A stretch of 64,000 bases of DNA from Virgibacillus indicus (GTDB lineage: Bacteria > Bacillota > Bacilli > Bacillales > Amphibacillaceae). Shown piece by piece: positions 1 to 8,221 of the stretch (position 1 is the stretch's first letter; each line of letters begins with the position of its first letter). Location: NCBI RefSeq assembly GCF_002266285.1, contig NZ_NPMS01000007.1, forward strand, positions 159,343 to 223,342. The letters run 5' to 3'. Under the pieces are notes generated by a model. It was not told where the DNA came from, ran no database searches, and was given only the letters and a program-made list of their open reading frames with translations. A program made the position numbers and the translations under genes.

Positions 1-1114
1 ATGCACGTTCATCAATATCAAATTTCGGATGATGATGCGGGTAAGGATTGCCTTCCTTATTGGCACCGGTGAAGAAATATGCTCCAGGTTTTTTCAGCAT
101 ATAGTATGCAAAATCTTCTCCGCCCATAACCGGAATTACCTCTTCGCGTTTGGTAATGCCCTCTACATTTTTTCCTGCTTCAAGGACAAGCTCTGCCTCT
201 TCTTTATGGTTAACCAGTGGGGGATAGCCTTTAAAATAGTTAAATGTAAAGTCCCCATCATTTGCTGTACAAATACCCTTAATTATTTTTTCCATTTCTG
301 AAATTACTTTTTCCTGAATATCCGGATTAAGATAGCGGACAGTCCCAATTAATTTAGCTGTATCAGCAATGACATTAAAGGTTTTTCCTGCTTCAAATAC
401 GCCGACAGTAACGACTGCTGTTTCAAGTGGATCCAGACGTCTGCTTACAATCTTCTGAAGCCCTGAAACAACTTCAGCACCGATGACAAGCGCATCCTTT
501 GTTTCATGTGGATAAGCCCCGTGTCCTCCTTGGCCTTGAATATTGATTTCAAAGCGGTCTGCACCTGCCATGAAGACATCTTTAGAGGTCTGCAATACTC
601 CAACAGGGGTTGTAGCCCATAAATGGGTCCCAAAAACAGCATCAACATGGTCAATAGCTCCTGACTCGACTATGGGTTTTGCTCCACCAGGGGAATATTC
701 TTCGGCATGCTGGTGCAGGAATTCGATGGTCCCAGGCAATTCCTGCTGATATTCCTTCATTACTTTTGCAAGTGTGAGCAATGTCGATGTATGGCCATCA
801 TGTCCACAGGCATGCATCACTCCATCGACTTTAGATTTATAAGGAACATCCTTTTCATCTTGAATTGGCAGTGCATCAAAATCAGCCCTCAGTGCGACTG
901 TTTTCCCTGGCTTGCCACCTTTTAGTGTTGCGATTACACCATTTCCACCTACCTTTGTTTTACAAGGAATCCCTAATTTTTCATAAAAATCAGCAATGTA
1001 TTTTGCGGTTTTGTATTCCTTGAAGGAAACCTCGGGGTATTGATGCAGGAATCTGCGGATTTCTACCATCTCGGGGTATAGATTATCAATTGATTTATGT
1101 ATATGCTTTAGCAA
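1..1114 (-). CDS. M20-family amidohydrolase (amino-acid amide / N-acyl amino acid hydrolase), 3' end outside window
   Basis: Metal-dependent amidase of the M20D type (hippurate/IAA-amino acid hydrolase, N-acetyldiaminopimelate deacetylase group), cytoplasmic. Reading the minus strand from a TTG at 1114 gives MLKHIHKSIDNLYPEMVEIR, then the metal-site motifs ADFDALP and HACGHDGH, the HQHAEEYSPGG stretch with the catalytic Glu pair, and near the window edge MGGEDFAYY. The TTG start is set by an AGGAGG (1123-1128) about 8 nt upstream. The C-terminus is missing because the gene runs off position 1. The exact substrate cannot be told from sequence; the family is confident, the substrate is not. Confidence 0.88.
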   Translation of the reverse strand, partial: MLKHIHKSIDNLYPEMVEIRRFLHQYPEVSFKEYKTAKYIADFYEKLGIPCKTKVGGNGVIATLKGGKPGKTVALRADFDALPIQDEKDVPYKSKVDGVMHACGHDGHTSTLLTLAKVMKEYQQELPGTIEFLHQHAEEYSPGGAKPIVESGAIDHVDAVFGTHLWATTPVGVLQTSKDVFMAGADRFEINIQGQGGHGAYPHETKDALVIGAEVVSGLQKIVSRRLDPLETAVVTVGVFEAGKTFNVIADTAKLIGTVRYLNPDIQEKVISEMEKIIKGICTANDGDFTFNYFKGYPPLVNHKEEAELVLEAGKNVEGITKREEVIPVMGGEDFAYYMLKKPGAYFFTGANKEGNPYPHHHPKFDIDERA

Positions 1115-1345
1115 TAAAAATACCTCCTGATACTATTTTCTAACTATTATAACATCTTAGCTTGATGAGGTGAGGAGGAATTTAAAAAATAAGAAATATT
1201 TCATTTGTTCTTTTTGTATGGAATAATACTATTAAGTTCGTAATTGATGTAAATTGCGAACTAAAATCAGCGATGATAATTCCATCGGCCACCCAGGAAA
1301 TCTAACCACACTTCCATCATCTTATCAGCCATCCACCGAAATATC

Positions 1346-1709
1346 CTCTATGTGACCGGTGACTACTTGTTTCTGGTTGTTTGGGCTCAGAGAGGCGCTC
1401 TATGTGACCAGTGGCTACTTGTTTCTGGTTGTTTGGGCTCAGAAAGGCGCTCTATGTGACCGGTGACTACTTGTTTCTGGTTGTTTGGGCTCAGAAAGGC
1501 GCTCTATGTGACCAGTGACTACTTGTTTCTGGTTGTTTGGGCTCAGAAAGGCGCTCTATGTGACCAGTGGCTACTTGTTTAAGGCTATTTTGGCATAGAG
1601 AGGCGCTCTATGTGACAAGTAGCAACTTGTTTAAGGCTATTTGGGCTTAGAGAAACGCTCTATGCGACCGGTAGCAACTTGTTTCTCGGTGTATGGGCTC
1701 AGAGAAGTA
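1346..1709. repeat. Seven-copy 52-bp tandem repeat
   Basis: Units start with CTCTATGTGACC at 1346, 1398, 1450, 1502, 1554, 1606 and 1658, an exact 52-bp period. Units contain (C/A)TACTTGTTTCTGGTTGTTTGGGCTC-like stretches, with the last copies diverging. The period is not a multiple of three, units abut with no spacers, and no long ORF crosses it, so it is a noncoding satellite rather than a CRISPR or a repeat protein. Confidence 0.9.
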
Positions 1710-1846
1710 CCTCAAATCCTGATAATCGATTTAACCCGCGAAACATCCGTCCGAAGTTGAAATCAACAGAGCAGTTACATCGCAATCTATAGAAACTGCG
1801 TGGATTAAAAAGTAACAAGATTCATGAAAAGATCCTTTCATTAAAA

Positions 1847-1870
1847 TAGAGCACCCAGCAAGGTGCTCTA
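1847..1870 (-). terminator. Rho-independent terminator of the ferritin-like gene
   Basis: Perfect stem TAGAGCACC/GGTGCTCTA with a short loop. On the minus strand it is followed by ATTTTAAT, ten bases after the stop codon of the ferritin-like gene. Confidence 0.75.
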
Positions 1871-1880
1871 AAAGAATAAG

Positions 1881-2315
1881 TTATGACAATCTTGGGTCTG
1901 CAAGCAGTCGTTCAACTTCTTCTTTATGATGGGTCTCATCTGTGATTAAGTCTTCCAACTTCACAACAAGCTCGGTATAGCCTAGGTTTTCAGCTTGTTT
2001 CTTGCGTTTTTCATATCTGTCAATTGTATCTGATTCTGCTTTAAGTGTAGCCTCCAGTAAGTCCTTTACATCTGTTGGCTGTGGAACTTCAGCAGATTTT
2101 GTAGTTGGTGAACCTCCAAGTGATTTGATTTTTTCGGATAAATATAGGGCATGTCCCAGTTCATCTGTAATTTCTGCTTCGAAGAATGGCTTCAGTGCGG
2201 AACGATATAATCCGGAAACTACTGAGGCACTATAGGTATACTGTATTGCTGCACCGTATTCATGTGATAAATCTTCATTTAATCCGTCAATTAAATCCTG
2301 TAATTCTTTTTCCAT
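1881..2315 (-). CDS. Ferritin-like (bacterioferritin-type) four-helix protein
   Basis: A 144-residue all-helical protein with ferritin-like di-iron spacing: Glu and His in the first helices (LSHEYGAAIQY, EITDELGHA), and later KAESDTIDRYE and DETHHKEE, i.e. two ExxH-type motifs. Likely binds or oxidises iron in the cytosol; a stress or iron-storage role is inferred. The ATG at 2315 is preferred over the 24-codon longer frame because the longer N-terminus is not ferritin-like and a purine-rich GGCAGGG lies just upstream of 2315. It stands alone, divergent from the PAP2 gene. Family call good, physiological role unsure. Confidence 0.82.
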   Translation of the reverse strand: MEKELQDLIDGLNEDLSHEYGAAIQYTYSASVVSGLYRSALKPFFEAEITDELGHALYLSEKIKSLGGSPTTKSAEVPQPTDVKDLLEATLKAESDTIDRYEKRKKQAENLGYTELVVKLEDLITDETHHKEEVERLLADPRLS

Positions 2316-2425
2316 TATAAAATCCCTGCCTTTGTTTTGTTTAGTAAGTATATAAATAAGATACCCTGCGCAGTTTTTTTCAAACATGAATTAAGGTATT
2401 ATAAAATGAAGGAGGTTGTAACGTA

Positions 2426-3064
2426 GTGAAAAAACGTAATTATATAATTCTTTTTTTATTGACAATGGTTTTAGTAACAGTGGGGGTCTGGATCGTTAAA
2501 ATTGTCAAAGGAAATGTTCCCTATGTCGATCAGTGGACGCGAGAACTGGTTGCAAGAATGGACGATACATACATCTATACGATATTTCGATGGATTACTA
2601 ATTTGGGTTCTGAACCCTTTATGGTGCCTTTTACAGTTGCTGCAGCCATTATTTTATGGTGGGCATACCGCGACTGGCTGCCAGCACTTATTTTTGCCGG
2701 TGGAACGCTTTCCAGTCATATGCTGAATAAGCTGATTAAACTGCTTGTGGAAAGAGATCGTCCCAGCATTTTGGCTTCAGCAAATGCAGAAGGACATAGC
2801 TTTCCATCCGGACATGCGATGATTTCAATGGTATGTTATGGATTATTAGCGTATTTTATCGCAGGAAAAATTAATTCATCCAAGCTGAAATTCCTGGTGC
2901 AAGCGTTCCTGGCACTTTTGATCTTCTTGATAGGAATAAGCCGCTATGTTATAAACGTACATTATTTAACCGATGTCGCTGCAGGCTTTTTAATAGGTTT
3001 TCTATGCATGGTTGGATTGATTTATCTTTACGACTGGGTGCATAAACGAAGAAATCAGACCTAA
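2426..3064 (+). CDS. PAP2-superfamily membrane phosphatase (PgpB/undecaprenyl-PP phosphatase type)
   Basis: A 212-residue integral membrane lipid phosphatase. The three PAP2 signature motifs are all present in order: KLLVERDRP (KxxxxxxRP), PSGH, and SRYVINVHYLTD (SRxxxxxHxxxD), between about five hydrophobic segments. The active site faces outside, so substrates are probably undecaprenyl pyrophosphate or phosphatidylglycerol phosphate. The start is a GTG at 2426 with GGAGG twelve bases upstream. It is followed by the MFS/lia genes on the same strand after 90 bp; a link to envelope stress is plausible but not shown. Confidence 0.9.
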   Translation: MKKRNYIILFLLTMVLVTVGVWIVKIVKGNVPYVDQWTRELVARMDDTYIYTIFRWITNLGSEPFMVPFTVAAAIILWWAYRDWLPALIFAGGTLSSHMLNKLIKLLVERDRPSILASANAEGHSFPSGHAMISMVCYGLLAYFIAGKINSSKLKFLVQAFLALLIFLIGISRYVINVHYLTDVAAGFLIGFLCMVGLIYLYDWVHKRRNQT

Positions 3065-3094
3065 GGCGGAGACAAAAGCAATCTGGGGATGGTG

Positions 3095-3142
3095 CCTCTC
3101 AAGGCAAATTACTATTAAACTGATGGTAAGATACTTGAGAGG
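3095..3142 (+). promoter_or_regulatory. Inverted repeat that covers the MFS ribosome binding site
   Basis: CCTCTCAAG (3095-3103) pairs exactly with CTTGAGAGG (3134-3142). The right arm contains the GAGAGGGG that serves as ribosome site for the MFS start at 3153. Formation of this stem in the mRNA would hide that site. Translational attenuation of an exporter gene is a reasonable inference; no leader peptide was identified with confidence. Confidence 0.4.
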
Positions 3143-3152
3143 GGCAGTTGAA

Positions 3153-4385
3153 ATGGAGATAGCTGCAAATGATCAAGCACAGGTGAAAATACCTGTCTTC
3201 AGAAATCGAAATTTTCTATTATTATTTATCGGAGCTTTATTTTCATCACCAGGTTATTTTGTTTACCTTATTGGTGCTGAATGGTTGATGCTGTCATTAA
3301 GTGATAATCGTTTTTATTTTGGAATGCTGTTTTTCGCAGCATCTATTCCCAGGTTATTACTTCTTACCGTCGGAGGGATTGTTGCAGACCGGTTCAATAA
3401 GCGAACGATTTTATTCTTATCTGACCTGACACGTGCCTGTCTTATTTTGATGTTGCTTTTCTTTTTGGTCAATGATCTGGTAACTGTTTGGCATTTGATA
3501 ATACTAGCAGCATTGTTCGGGATCTCGGATGCATTCAGTTATCCTGTAATTAACTCATTGACACCGATAATCCTTGAAGAGGATCAGCTGCAGCGGGGTA
3601 ATTCACTCATCCAAATGACCGGTCAGATTAGTCCGATTTTAGGACCGGCATTAGGTGGTACATTGATCGCCGTTCTTGGATTTGAAGGTGTATTTATTGC
3701 AGCATTCATTATGTTGTTACTGGCTTCTATAACGGTTCTGTTTATCCGGATCAAAAAAGAGGAAACTGGAAACACGAAGCAATCGGCTTGGTTAGATTTA
3801 AAAGAAGGTTACCACTATGCGAGAAAAAATGAACTGGTAATTTCGATAGTTAGTATGGCGTTCTTTTTAAACTTTTTCTTCTCCGGACCGTTAGCTATTG
3901 GATTGCCAATCTTAGTGAAGGATATTTTTCATGGGGATGCAGTTAGCCTGGCAACTGTTCAGACAGCAATGGGGATTGGTGCACTGCTTGGAGCAATCGT
4001 TTTGGCTTCGATTACTTTAAAGAAACCGGGCATTGCAATGGTTGGAGGATTGATTGGACTAGGGCTTCTTTATACATCAGTCGGATTTACCGGACATCTA
4101 TATCTTACAGCTGGGTTAGTTGCATTAATGGCGTTTACAATGCAGCTTGTAAATATTCCTTTAATAACAATGCTTCAGAAAACAACCGAAAAGAAAATGC
4201 TGGGGCGGATGATGAGTTTTCTAATGACGGTTTCTACTGGACTGGTGCCTGTATCCTTTGTTGCTACATCTTTATTAATAGCAGCAGGGGTTGAGATGCA
4301 GACAATCATCATTGTAAGTGGAATTATTATTACATTAATAGCTTTATATAATTTGAAAAATAAAAATATACTAACGTTTAAATAG
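3153..4385 (+). CDS. MFS efflux transporter (DHA3/macrolide-exporter type)
   Basis: A 410-residue protein with about 12 transmembrane segments, typical of the drug:H+ antiporter-3 branch of the major facilitator superfamily. The cytoplasmic loop between TM2 and TM3 carries GGIVADRFNKR, the family A motif. ATG at 3153 is chosen over 3123 because GAGAGGGG lies 10 bases upstream of it. The liaF-like gene starts 15 bp after its stop, so it is probably co-transcribed with the sensor-regulator genes. This suggests export of an envelope-active compound. The real substrate is unknown. Confidence 0.85.
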   Translation: MEIAANDQAQVKIPVFRNRNFLLLFIGALFSSPGYFVYLIGAEWLMLSLSDNRFYFGMLFFAASIPRLLLLTVGGIVADRFNKRTILFLSDLTRACLILMLLFFLVNDLVTVWHLIILAALFGISDAFSYPVINSLTPIILEEDQLQRGNSLIQMTGQISPILGPALGGTLIAVLGFEGVFIAAFIMLLLASITVLFIRIKKEETGNTKQSAWLDLKEGYHYARKNELVISIVSMAFFLNFFFSGPLAIGLPILVKDIFHGDAVSLATVQTAMGIGALLGAIVLASITLKKPGIAMVGGLIGLGLLYTSVGFTGHLYLTAGLVALMAFTMQLVNIPLITMLQKTTEKKMLGRMMSFLMTVSTGLVPVSFVATSLLIAAGVEMQTIIIVSGIIITLIALYNLKNKNILTFK

Positions 4386-4400
4386 GAAAGGGTGAAATAG

Positions 4401-5165
4401 ATGAGTCGTATGCTCCGATACTTTCTGGCAATTTGTTTAATTGGTTTGGGATTCATGCTGGTATTTGCTAACCTTGGAATGGTCGATTTTGATATTAATA
4501 CATTATGGATTCATATTTATCCTGTGTTTTTCGTAGTAATCGGTCTTAAATGGCTGATTGACTTTTTCAGAAAAAAAGGAAACAGCTGGTTCTGGGGCTC
4601 TTTCTTCCTTGCATTTGGAACCTTGCTGCTGCTGGATCGTTTTGAAATCATTACATTTCATTTTAAGGATGTGCTGAAATTATGGCCATTGTTAATTATA
4701 TATTTTGGTTTTCTACTGATTAGGGGCGGCGGGAAAACGATTATTATCCATAGAAATAAAGATGACTATAACGAAAAATACTTTGATAAGAAATATTATA
4801 ATAAAGGAAGCTTCACAATCGAAGATCTGGAATACAATCAGCCTAACTGGAAAGTGGAGCCAATGAAGTTAAATAAATTAGCAGGTGATTTTTATTTTGA
4901 TTTCTCTAAAGCCTTTATCCCTGAAAAGGAAATACCAATCCGAGTTAGTTCACTGGCGGGAGATGTTCATATATTGATGCCGGAAAATGTGGAATTTCGT
5001 ATTGATGCAAGTGTAAAAGCGGGGGAACTTATTATTCTTGATCAGCGGGCAGATGGAGTGAATAACTCTGTCTATTATGAAACTGAAAATTATAAGGAGT
5101 CTGTCCGAAAATTAGATTTCAAGGTGAAATTAAAAGCTGGGTCTATAAGGGTTGACAGGGTTTAG
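4401..5165 (+). CDS. liaF: LiaF-like membrane regulator of envelope stress response
   Basis: A 254-residue protein with four closely spaced hydrophobic segments in the first 100 residues and a soluble C-terminal domain (about 130-254) of the LiaF/cell-wall-antibiotic-response type, with the repeated SLAGDVHILMPE and KAGELIIL beta strands. In the Lia system LiaF holds the LiaS kinase inactive until bacitracin-like stress occurs. It lies directly upstream of matching liaS and liaR genes (12-bp gap), which supports the call. No liaI or liaH homologue is in the window. Confidence 0.88.
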   Translation: MSRMLRYFLAICLIGLGFMLVFANLGMVDFDINTLWIHIYPVFFVVIGLKWLIDFFRKKGNSWFWGSFFLAFGTLLLLDRFEIITFHFKDVLKLWPLLIIYFGFLLIRGGGKTIIIHRNKDDYNEKYFDKKYYNKGSFTIEDLEYNQPNWKVEPMKLNKLAGDFYFDFSKAFIPEKEIPIRVSSLAGDVHILMPENVEFRIDASVKAGELIILDQRADGVNNSVYYETENYKESVRKLDFKVKLKAGSIRVDRV

Positions 5166-5177
5166 GAGGGCAGATAT

Positions 5178-6215
5178 ATGAGGAAAAGATTTTCAAGCAT
5201 TCGCTATGTTTTTATTCATTCCCATCTTTCCGGATTATTTACAACAATGGTAACATTGCTGGCAATTTTACTGTCAGTTTATGTTCTGGCCGAACCGGAT
5301 TGGCTTACTGCTTCAGGTATTTTCCTGTTCATTGCGTTGTATTTGTTTTTAGGTCTTATTATATCTTTGTATACAGGATTTACCTCAAGTGGAAACATGA
5401 AATCACGGCTTGATTCCATCTCTGTTCTGATTACGCAATTTGCAAACGGAAATTATAATTCTAGTGTTCGCTTTGAAGAAGATGATGAGATTACAAGAAT
5501 CGGCAACGAATTGAATGAATTGGGTAAAAAACTGCTTGATCAGGTAAAATCCCTGCAGCGTATGGCAGATGAGAAAGCAGAGTTTGCTAAGTCAGCACAT
5601 AAATCTGCAGTTATTGAGGAAAGACAACGGCTGGCACGTGATTTGCACGATGCAGTCAGCCAGCAGCTTTTCGCACTAACGATGATGTCCGAAGCTGCAG
5701 TGAAGCAGTTGGAGAAGAACCCGCAAATTGCTAAAACCCAGATGGAAGAAGTGGCAGCTTCTGCACTTCAGGCTCAAACTGAAATGCGTGCATTATTATT
5801 ACATTTGCGACCGGTACATTTATCTGGTGAACCACTTACAAAGGGGATTCACAATCTGGTAAATGAACTTAGGCAGAAAAGTCAGCTTAATTTCAAAGTC
5901 GAGATGGATGAGGAACTAGCTTTATCAGAAACAACCGAAGAGCATGTTTTTCGGATTGTCCAGGAGTCCTTGTCAAATATTCTTCGCCACGCAAATGCGA
6001 AGGAAGTGAACTTGAATGTTTCTCAGCGTTCCAAGGAATTATTCATTCATATTCGTGATGATGGGAAAGGCTTTGATATAACAAATAACACTGACAAAAA
6101 AACATCTTACGGCTTAAAAACAATGCGTGAACGGAGTGAAGAGCTTGGGGGAACTTTTACAATTCGTTCGAATAAAGATGAAGGTACATATATTGATATT
6201 CGCATTCCATGTTAG
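5178..6215 (+). CDS. liaS: LiaS-like intramembrane-sensing histidine kinase
   Basis: A 345-residue kinase. Two TM helices (about 18-37 and 46-66) are joined by a very short outside loop, so there is no real sensor domain. A HAMP region (about 68-125) follows, then a HisKA_3 dimerisation domain with phospho-acceptor His157 in DLHDAV, and a HATPase_c domain with DDGKGF and GLKTMRER. Together with LiaF it would sense cell-envelope damage and phosphorylate LiaR. The ribosome site AGGAGGG precedes the ATG at 5178. Confidence 0.92.
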   Translation: MRKRFSSIRYVFIHSHLSGLFTTMVTLLAILLSVYVLAEPDWLTASGIFLFIALYLFLGLIISLYTGFTSSGNMKSRLDSISVLITQFANGNYNSSVRFEEDDEITRIGNELNELGKKLLDQVKSLQRMADEKAEFAKSAHKSAVIEERQRLARDLHDAVSQQLFALTMMSEAAVKQLEKNPQIAKTQMEEVAASALQAQTEMRALLLHLRPVHLSGEPLTKGIHNLVNELRQKSQLNFKVEMDEELALSETTEEHVFRIVQESLSNILRHANAKEVNLNVSQRSKELFIHIRDDGKGFDITNNTDKKTSYGLKTMRERSEELGGTFTIRSNKDEGTYIDIRIPC

Positions 6216-6274
6216 TAGGAAAGGAAGTCTACTACAGCTTTAGCGCTGGTGCTAGACAAGGAGGAGGAAGCTAA

Positions 6275-6901
6275 ATGATTCGAGTAATTGTAGTTGATGA
6301 TCATGATGTGGTCAGAAAGGGGATTATCGCCTATTTGCAGACAGATGAGGCTATCAATGTAATTGGCCAGGCATCGAGCGGAAATGAAGGAGCAGAGCTG
6401 ATTATTAATGAAAAACCGGATGTTGTGCTGATGGATTTAATGATGGATAATGGATCAGGAATTGAGGCAACAAAGCAGGTAATGGAAAAGTATCCTGCCT
6501 GTAAAATTATTATACTGACAAGCTTCTATGATGATGAACAGATTTTTCCCGCCATTGAAGCAGGTGCCTTCAGCTATATTTTAAAAACATCTTCTGCTGA
6601 TGAAATTGTTAATGCGATTAAAAAAGCAGCCAAAGGTGAAAATGTTATTGAACCGAAAGTAGCTGGTAAAATGATGACAAGCTTTCGCAAAGAAGAGAAA
6701 AAACTTCATGATGATTTAACGGATAGGGAGCTTGAAGTACTGTTATGTATCGGTAACGGGATGACAAACCAGGAAATCAGTGACAAGCTTTATATAGGCA
6801 TCAAAACAGTCAAAACCCATGTAAGCAATATTTTATCTAAACTGGAAGTTAATGACCGGACCCAGGCTGCCGTATATGTGCATCGGAACCATTTGCTGTG
6901 A
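6275..6901 (+). CDS. liaR: LiaR-like NarL/FixJ response regulator
   Basis: A 208-residue regulator with receiver domain (acidic pocket DDHD near the N-terminus, phospho-acceptor Asp54 in LMDLMMD, Lys in ILKTS) and a LuxR-type HTH (LTDRELEVLLCIGNGMTNQE, then KTVKTHVSNIL). It is the partner of the upstream kinase, 59 bp away and preceded by GGAGGAGGAAG. Its likely target is its own operon and the exporter, as in other Lia systems; no LiaR box was identified in this window. Confidence 0.92.
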   Translation: MIRVIVVDDHDVVRKGIIAYLQTDEAINVIGQASSGNEGAELIINEKPDVVLMDLMMDNGSGIEATKQVMEKYPACKIIILTSFYDDEQIFPAIEAGAFSYILKTSSADEIVNAIKKAAKGENVIEPKVAGKMMTSFRKEEKKLHDDLTDRELEVLLCIGNGMTNQEISDKLYIGIKTVKTHVSNILSKLEVNDRTQAAVYVHRNHLL

Positions 6902-6950
6902 TAGGATAGTAGAGAAAGGTTTGAACCATTACTTCCAAAATAATAAATGC

Positions 6951-6965
6951 GTGTTCAAAAAGTTG
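6951..6965 (+). repeat. Solo 15-bp end matching the inverted-repeat element
   Basis: GTGTTCAAAAAGTTG here is the exact reverse complement of the right end of the element at 7478-7627, so bdbC lies between perfect 15-bp inverted repeats (6951-6965 and 7612-7626). Sequence inward diverges after these 15 bases, so this may be the remnant of another copy. Confidence 0.6.
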
Positions 6966-7062
6966 TCACACCAAAACTTACTTTTTGTAAGCAATACTAT
7001 TGTGTTATCTTTTTCTCCTTTGTATAATACAAAGGGAATTAATAAGAGAGGAATGCTTGTAT

Positions 7063-7506
7063 ATGAAAGAGCTGACCAAAAGGGCCGAAAATCTGCTTCT
7101 GCTGATTTGGGTGCAAAGCTTTATTGCTTTAGCAGGAAGTTTATTTTATTCGGAAGTTATGGGCTATGTCCCATGTGAGCTTTGCTGGATTCAACGTATT
7201 TTAATGTATCCGCTTGTTGTAATCTATGGGTTGGCTGCAATCAAAAAAGAAGTTTCCATGGCTTTGCCAGGATTGATTTTAAGTGGAATCGGTATGTTTG
7301 TTTCCACATATCACTATCTGGTTCAAAAGTTGCCGGCATTACAGGATACTGGTGATGCTTGTGGGCTTATACCTTGTAATCTGACCTATGTAAATTATTT
7401 TGGTTTTATAACCATACCTTTTTTAGCAGGAATCGCGTTTATTGTTATTTTTATCCTGCACCTTATGCTACTTAAAGAGGATGTTCAAAAAGTCACCAAA
7501 TTATAA
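7063..7506 (+). CDS. bdbC: BdbC-like disulfide bond formation protein (DsbB family), C-terminus altered by an insertion
   Basis: A 147-residue, four-TM thiol oxidoreductase of the DsbB/BdbC family. It passes electrons from an extracytoplasmic thioredoxin-like partner to quinone. Both cysteine pairs are present: Cys38-x-x-Cys41 (PCELCWIQR) and Cys100/Cys105 (DACGLIPC). ATG 7063 is chosen because AGAGAGG precedes it; the longer frame is not DsbB-like. The last eight codons and the stop lie inside an inserted repeat element (7478-7627). Joining the flanks restores a C-terminus ...LLKEIRRK followed by stop three bases before the next gene's ATG. Partner: the thioredoxin-like gene downstream. Confidence 0.9.
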   Translation: MKELTKRAENLLLLIWVQSFIALAGSLFYSEVMGYVPCELCWIQRILMYPLVVIYGLAAIKKEVSMALPGLILSGIGMFVSTYHYLVQKLPALQDTGDACGLIPCNLTYVNYFGFITIPFLAGIAFIVIFILHLMLLKEDVQKVTKL

Positions 7507-7627
7507 GCGTCGAATCTCTTCGTTGGCTTGTTTTTCCGGTTCTCACGTATCAATTGCATACGTTCCGATCCTCAAAACTTCGCCGCCTCGACCTTCTTGC
7601 TTCTAATTCGGCAACTTTTTGAACACA
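7478..7627 (+). mobile_element. MITE-like inverted-repeat element, copy 1, with 9-bp target duplication
   Basis: A 150-bp element with ends GATGTTCAAAAAGT and ACTTTTTGAACAC (inverted), flanked by the perfect direct repeat TACTTAAAG at 7469-7477 and 7628-7636. The interior matches the copy at 39887-40098 nearly base for base except for a missing internal block of about 60 bp. No transposase frame is present, so it would be moved in trans. Confidence 0.9.
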
Positions 7628-7656
7628 TACTTAAAGAAATTAGGAGGAAATAAGTT

Positions 7657-8136
7657 ATGCAGAAGAAATTGCTGATCTTCGGTGGAGTTATTGTTTTATT
7701 GTTTGTTGCTCTATTTTTTGTAACTAATTATCAAAAGGATAAAGCATTGGAAGATAATGAGAATCCGTATGGAACAAAAGATCTGGATCAGGCGACAATT
7801 GATCAGCTGGATGATCCGAATTACGGAAATCAGATTCTGCCGGATGAACTGGAAGAATCACTGGATGATAATGGAGATGTGACGGTTTATTTCTACAGCC
7901 CGTTATGTGTGCACTGTCAAAATACAACACCATATCTCGTACCGCTTGCAGAGGGAAATGATATTGATTTGAAAAAATATAATCTGCTTGAGTTTGGTGA
8001 AGAGGCAAGACCATATATGATTGAATCCACACCAACCGTGATTCGTTTTGAAGATGGAGAAGAGGTTGGCCGAATCGTGGGAGATCAGGGAGAAGAATCA
8101 TTTCAGGCATTTTTTGATCAATATGTATTAAACTAA
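7657..8136 (+). CDS. Membrane-anchored thioredoxin-like protein (BdbA/BdbD-type partner of BdbC)
   Basis: A 159-residue protein with an N-terminal membrane anchor (residues 4-23), an acidic linker and a thioredoxin-fold domain whose active site is Cys84-Val-His-Cys87, followed by the cis-proline segment ESTPTV. It probably acts outside the membrane as thiol oxidase or reductase, re-oxidised by BdbC. AGGAGG lies 12 bases before the ATG. Before the repeat insertion the two genes were almost contiguous, which supports a two-gene operon. Which Bdb class it belongs to is not certain, so no symbol is given. Confidence 0.85.
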   Translation: MQKKLLIFGGVIVLLFVALFFVTNYQKDKALEDNENPYGTKDLDQATIDQLDDPNYGNQILPDELEESLDDNGDVTVYFYSPLCVHCQNTTPYLVPLAEGNDIDLKKYNLLEFGEEARPYMIESTPTVIRFEDGEEVGRIVGDQGEESFQAFFDQYVLN

Positions 8137-8142
8137 TTAAAG

Positions 8143-8176
8143 AAGCTAACTGGTCATGAAGCCAGTTAGCTTTTGT
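8143..8176 (+). terminator. Terminator of the bdb operon
   Basis: AAGCTAACTGG and CCAGTTAGCTT form a perfect 11-bp stem with an 8-base loop, followed by TTGTT. It lies just after the thioredoxin-like gene. Confidence 0.85.
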
Positions 8177-8221
8177 TCTTGCATAGGAAAATTTTTGATC
8201 TGTGGATAAATAAACAACCAA

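Larger units (their letters stand above)
1115..1880. other. Long intergenic region with a tandem repeat array
   Basis: This 0.77-kb gap between two minus-strand genes holds no credible reading frame. Its main content is a seven-copy 52-bp tandem array (listed separately) and, at its right end, the terminator of the ferritin-like gene. Nothing else could be recognised. Confidence 0.7.

Noticed and set aside
1346..1709. CRISPR array
   Set aside because: Units abut without unique spacers and no cas genes are nearby.
7724..8221. 165-codon minus-strand ORF
   Set aside because: Fully antisense to the thioredoxin-like gene, no recognisable domain and no ribosome site.
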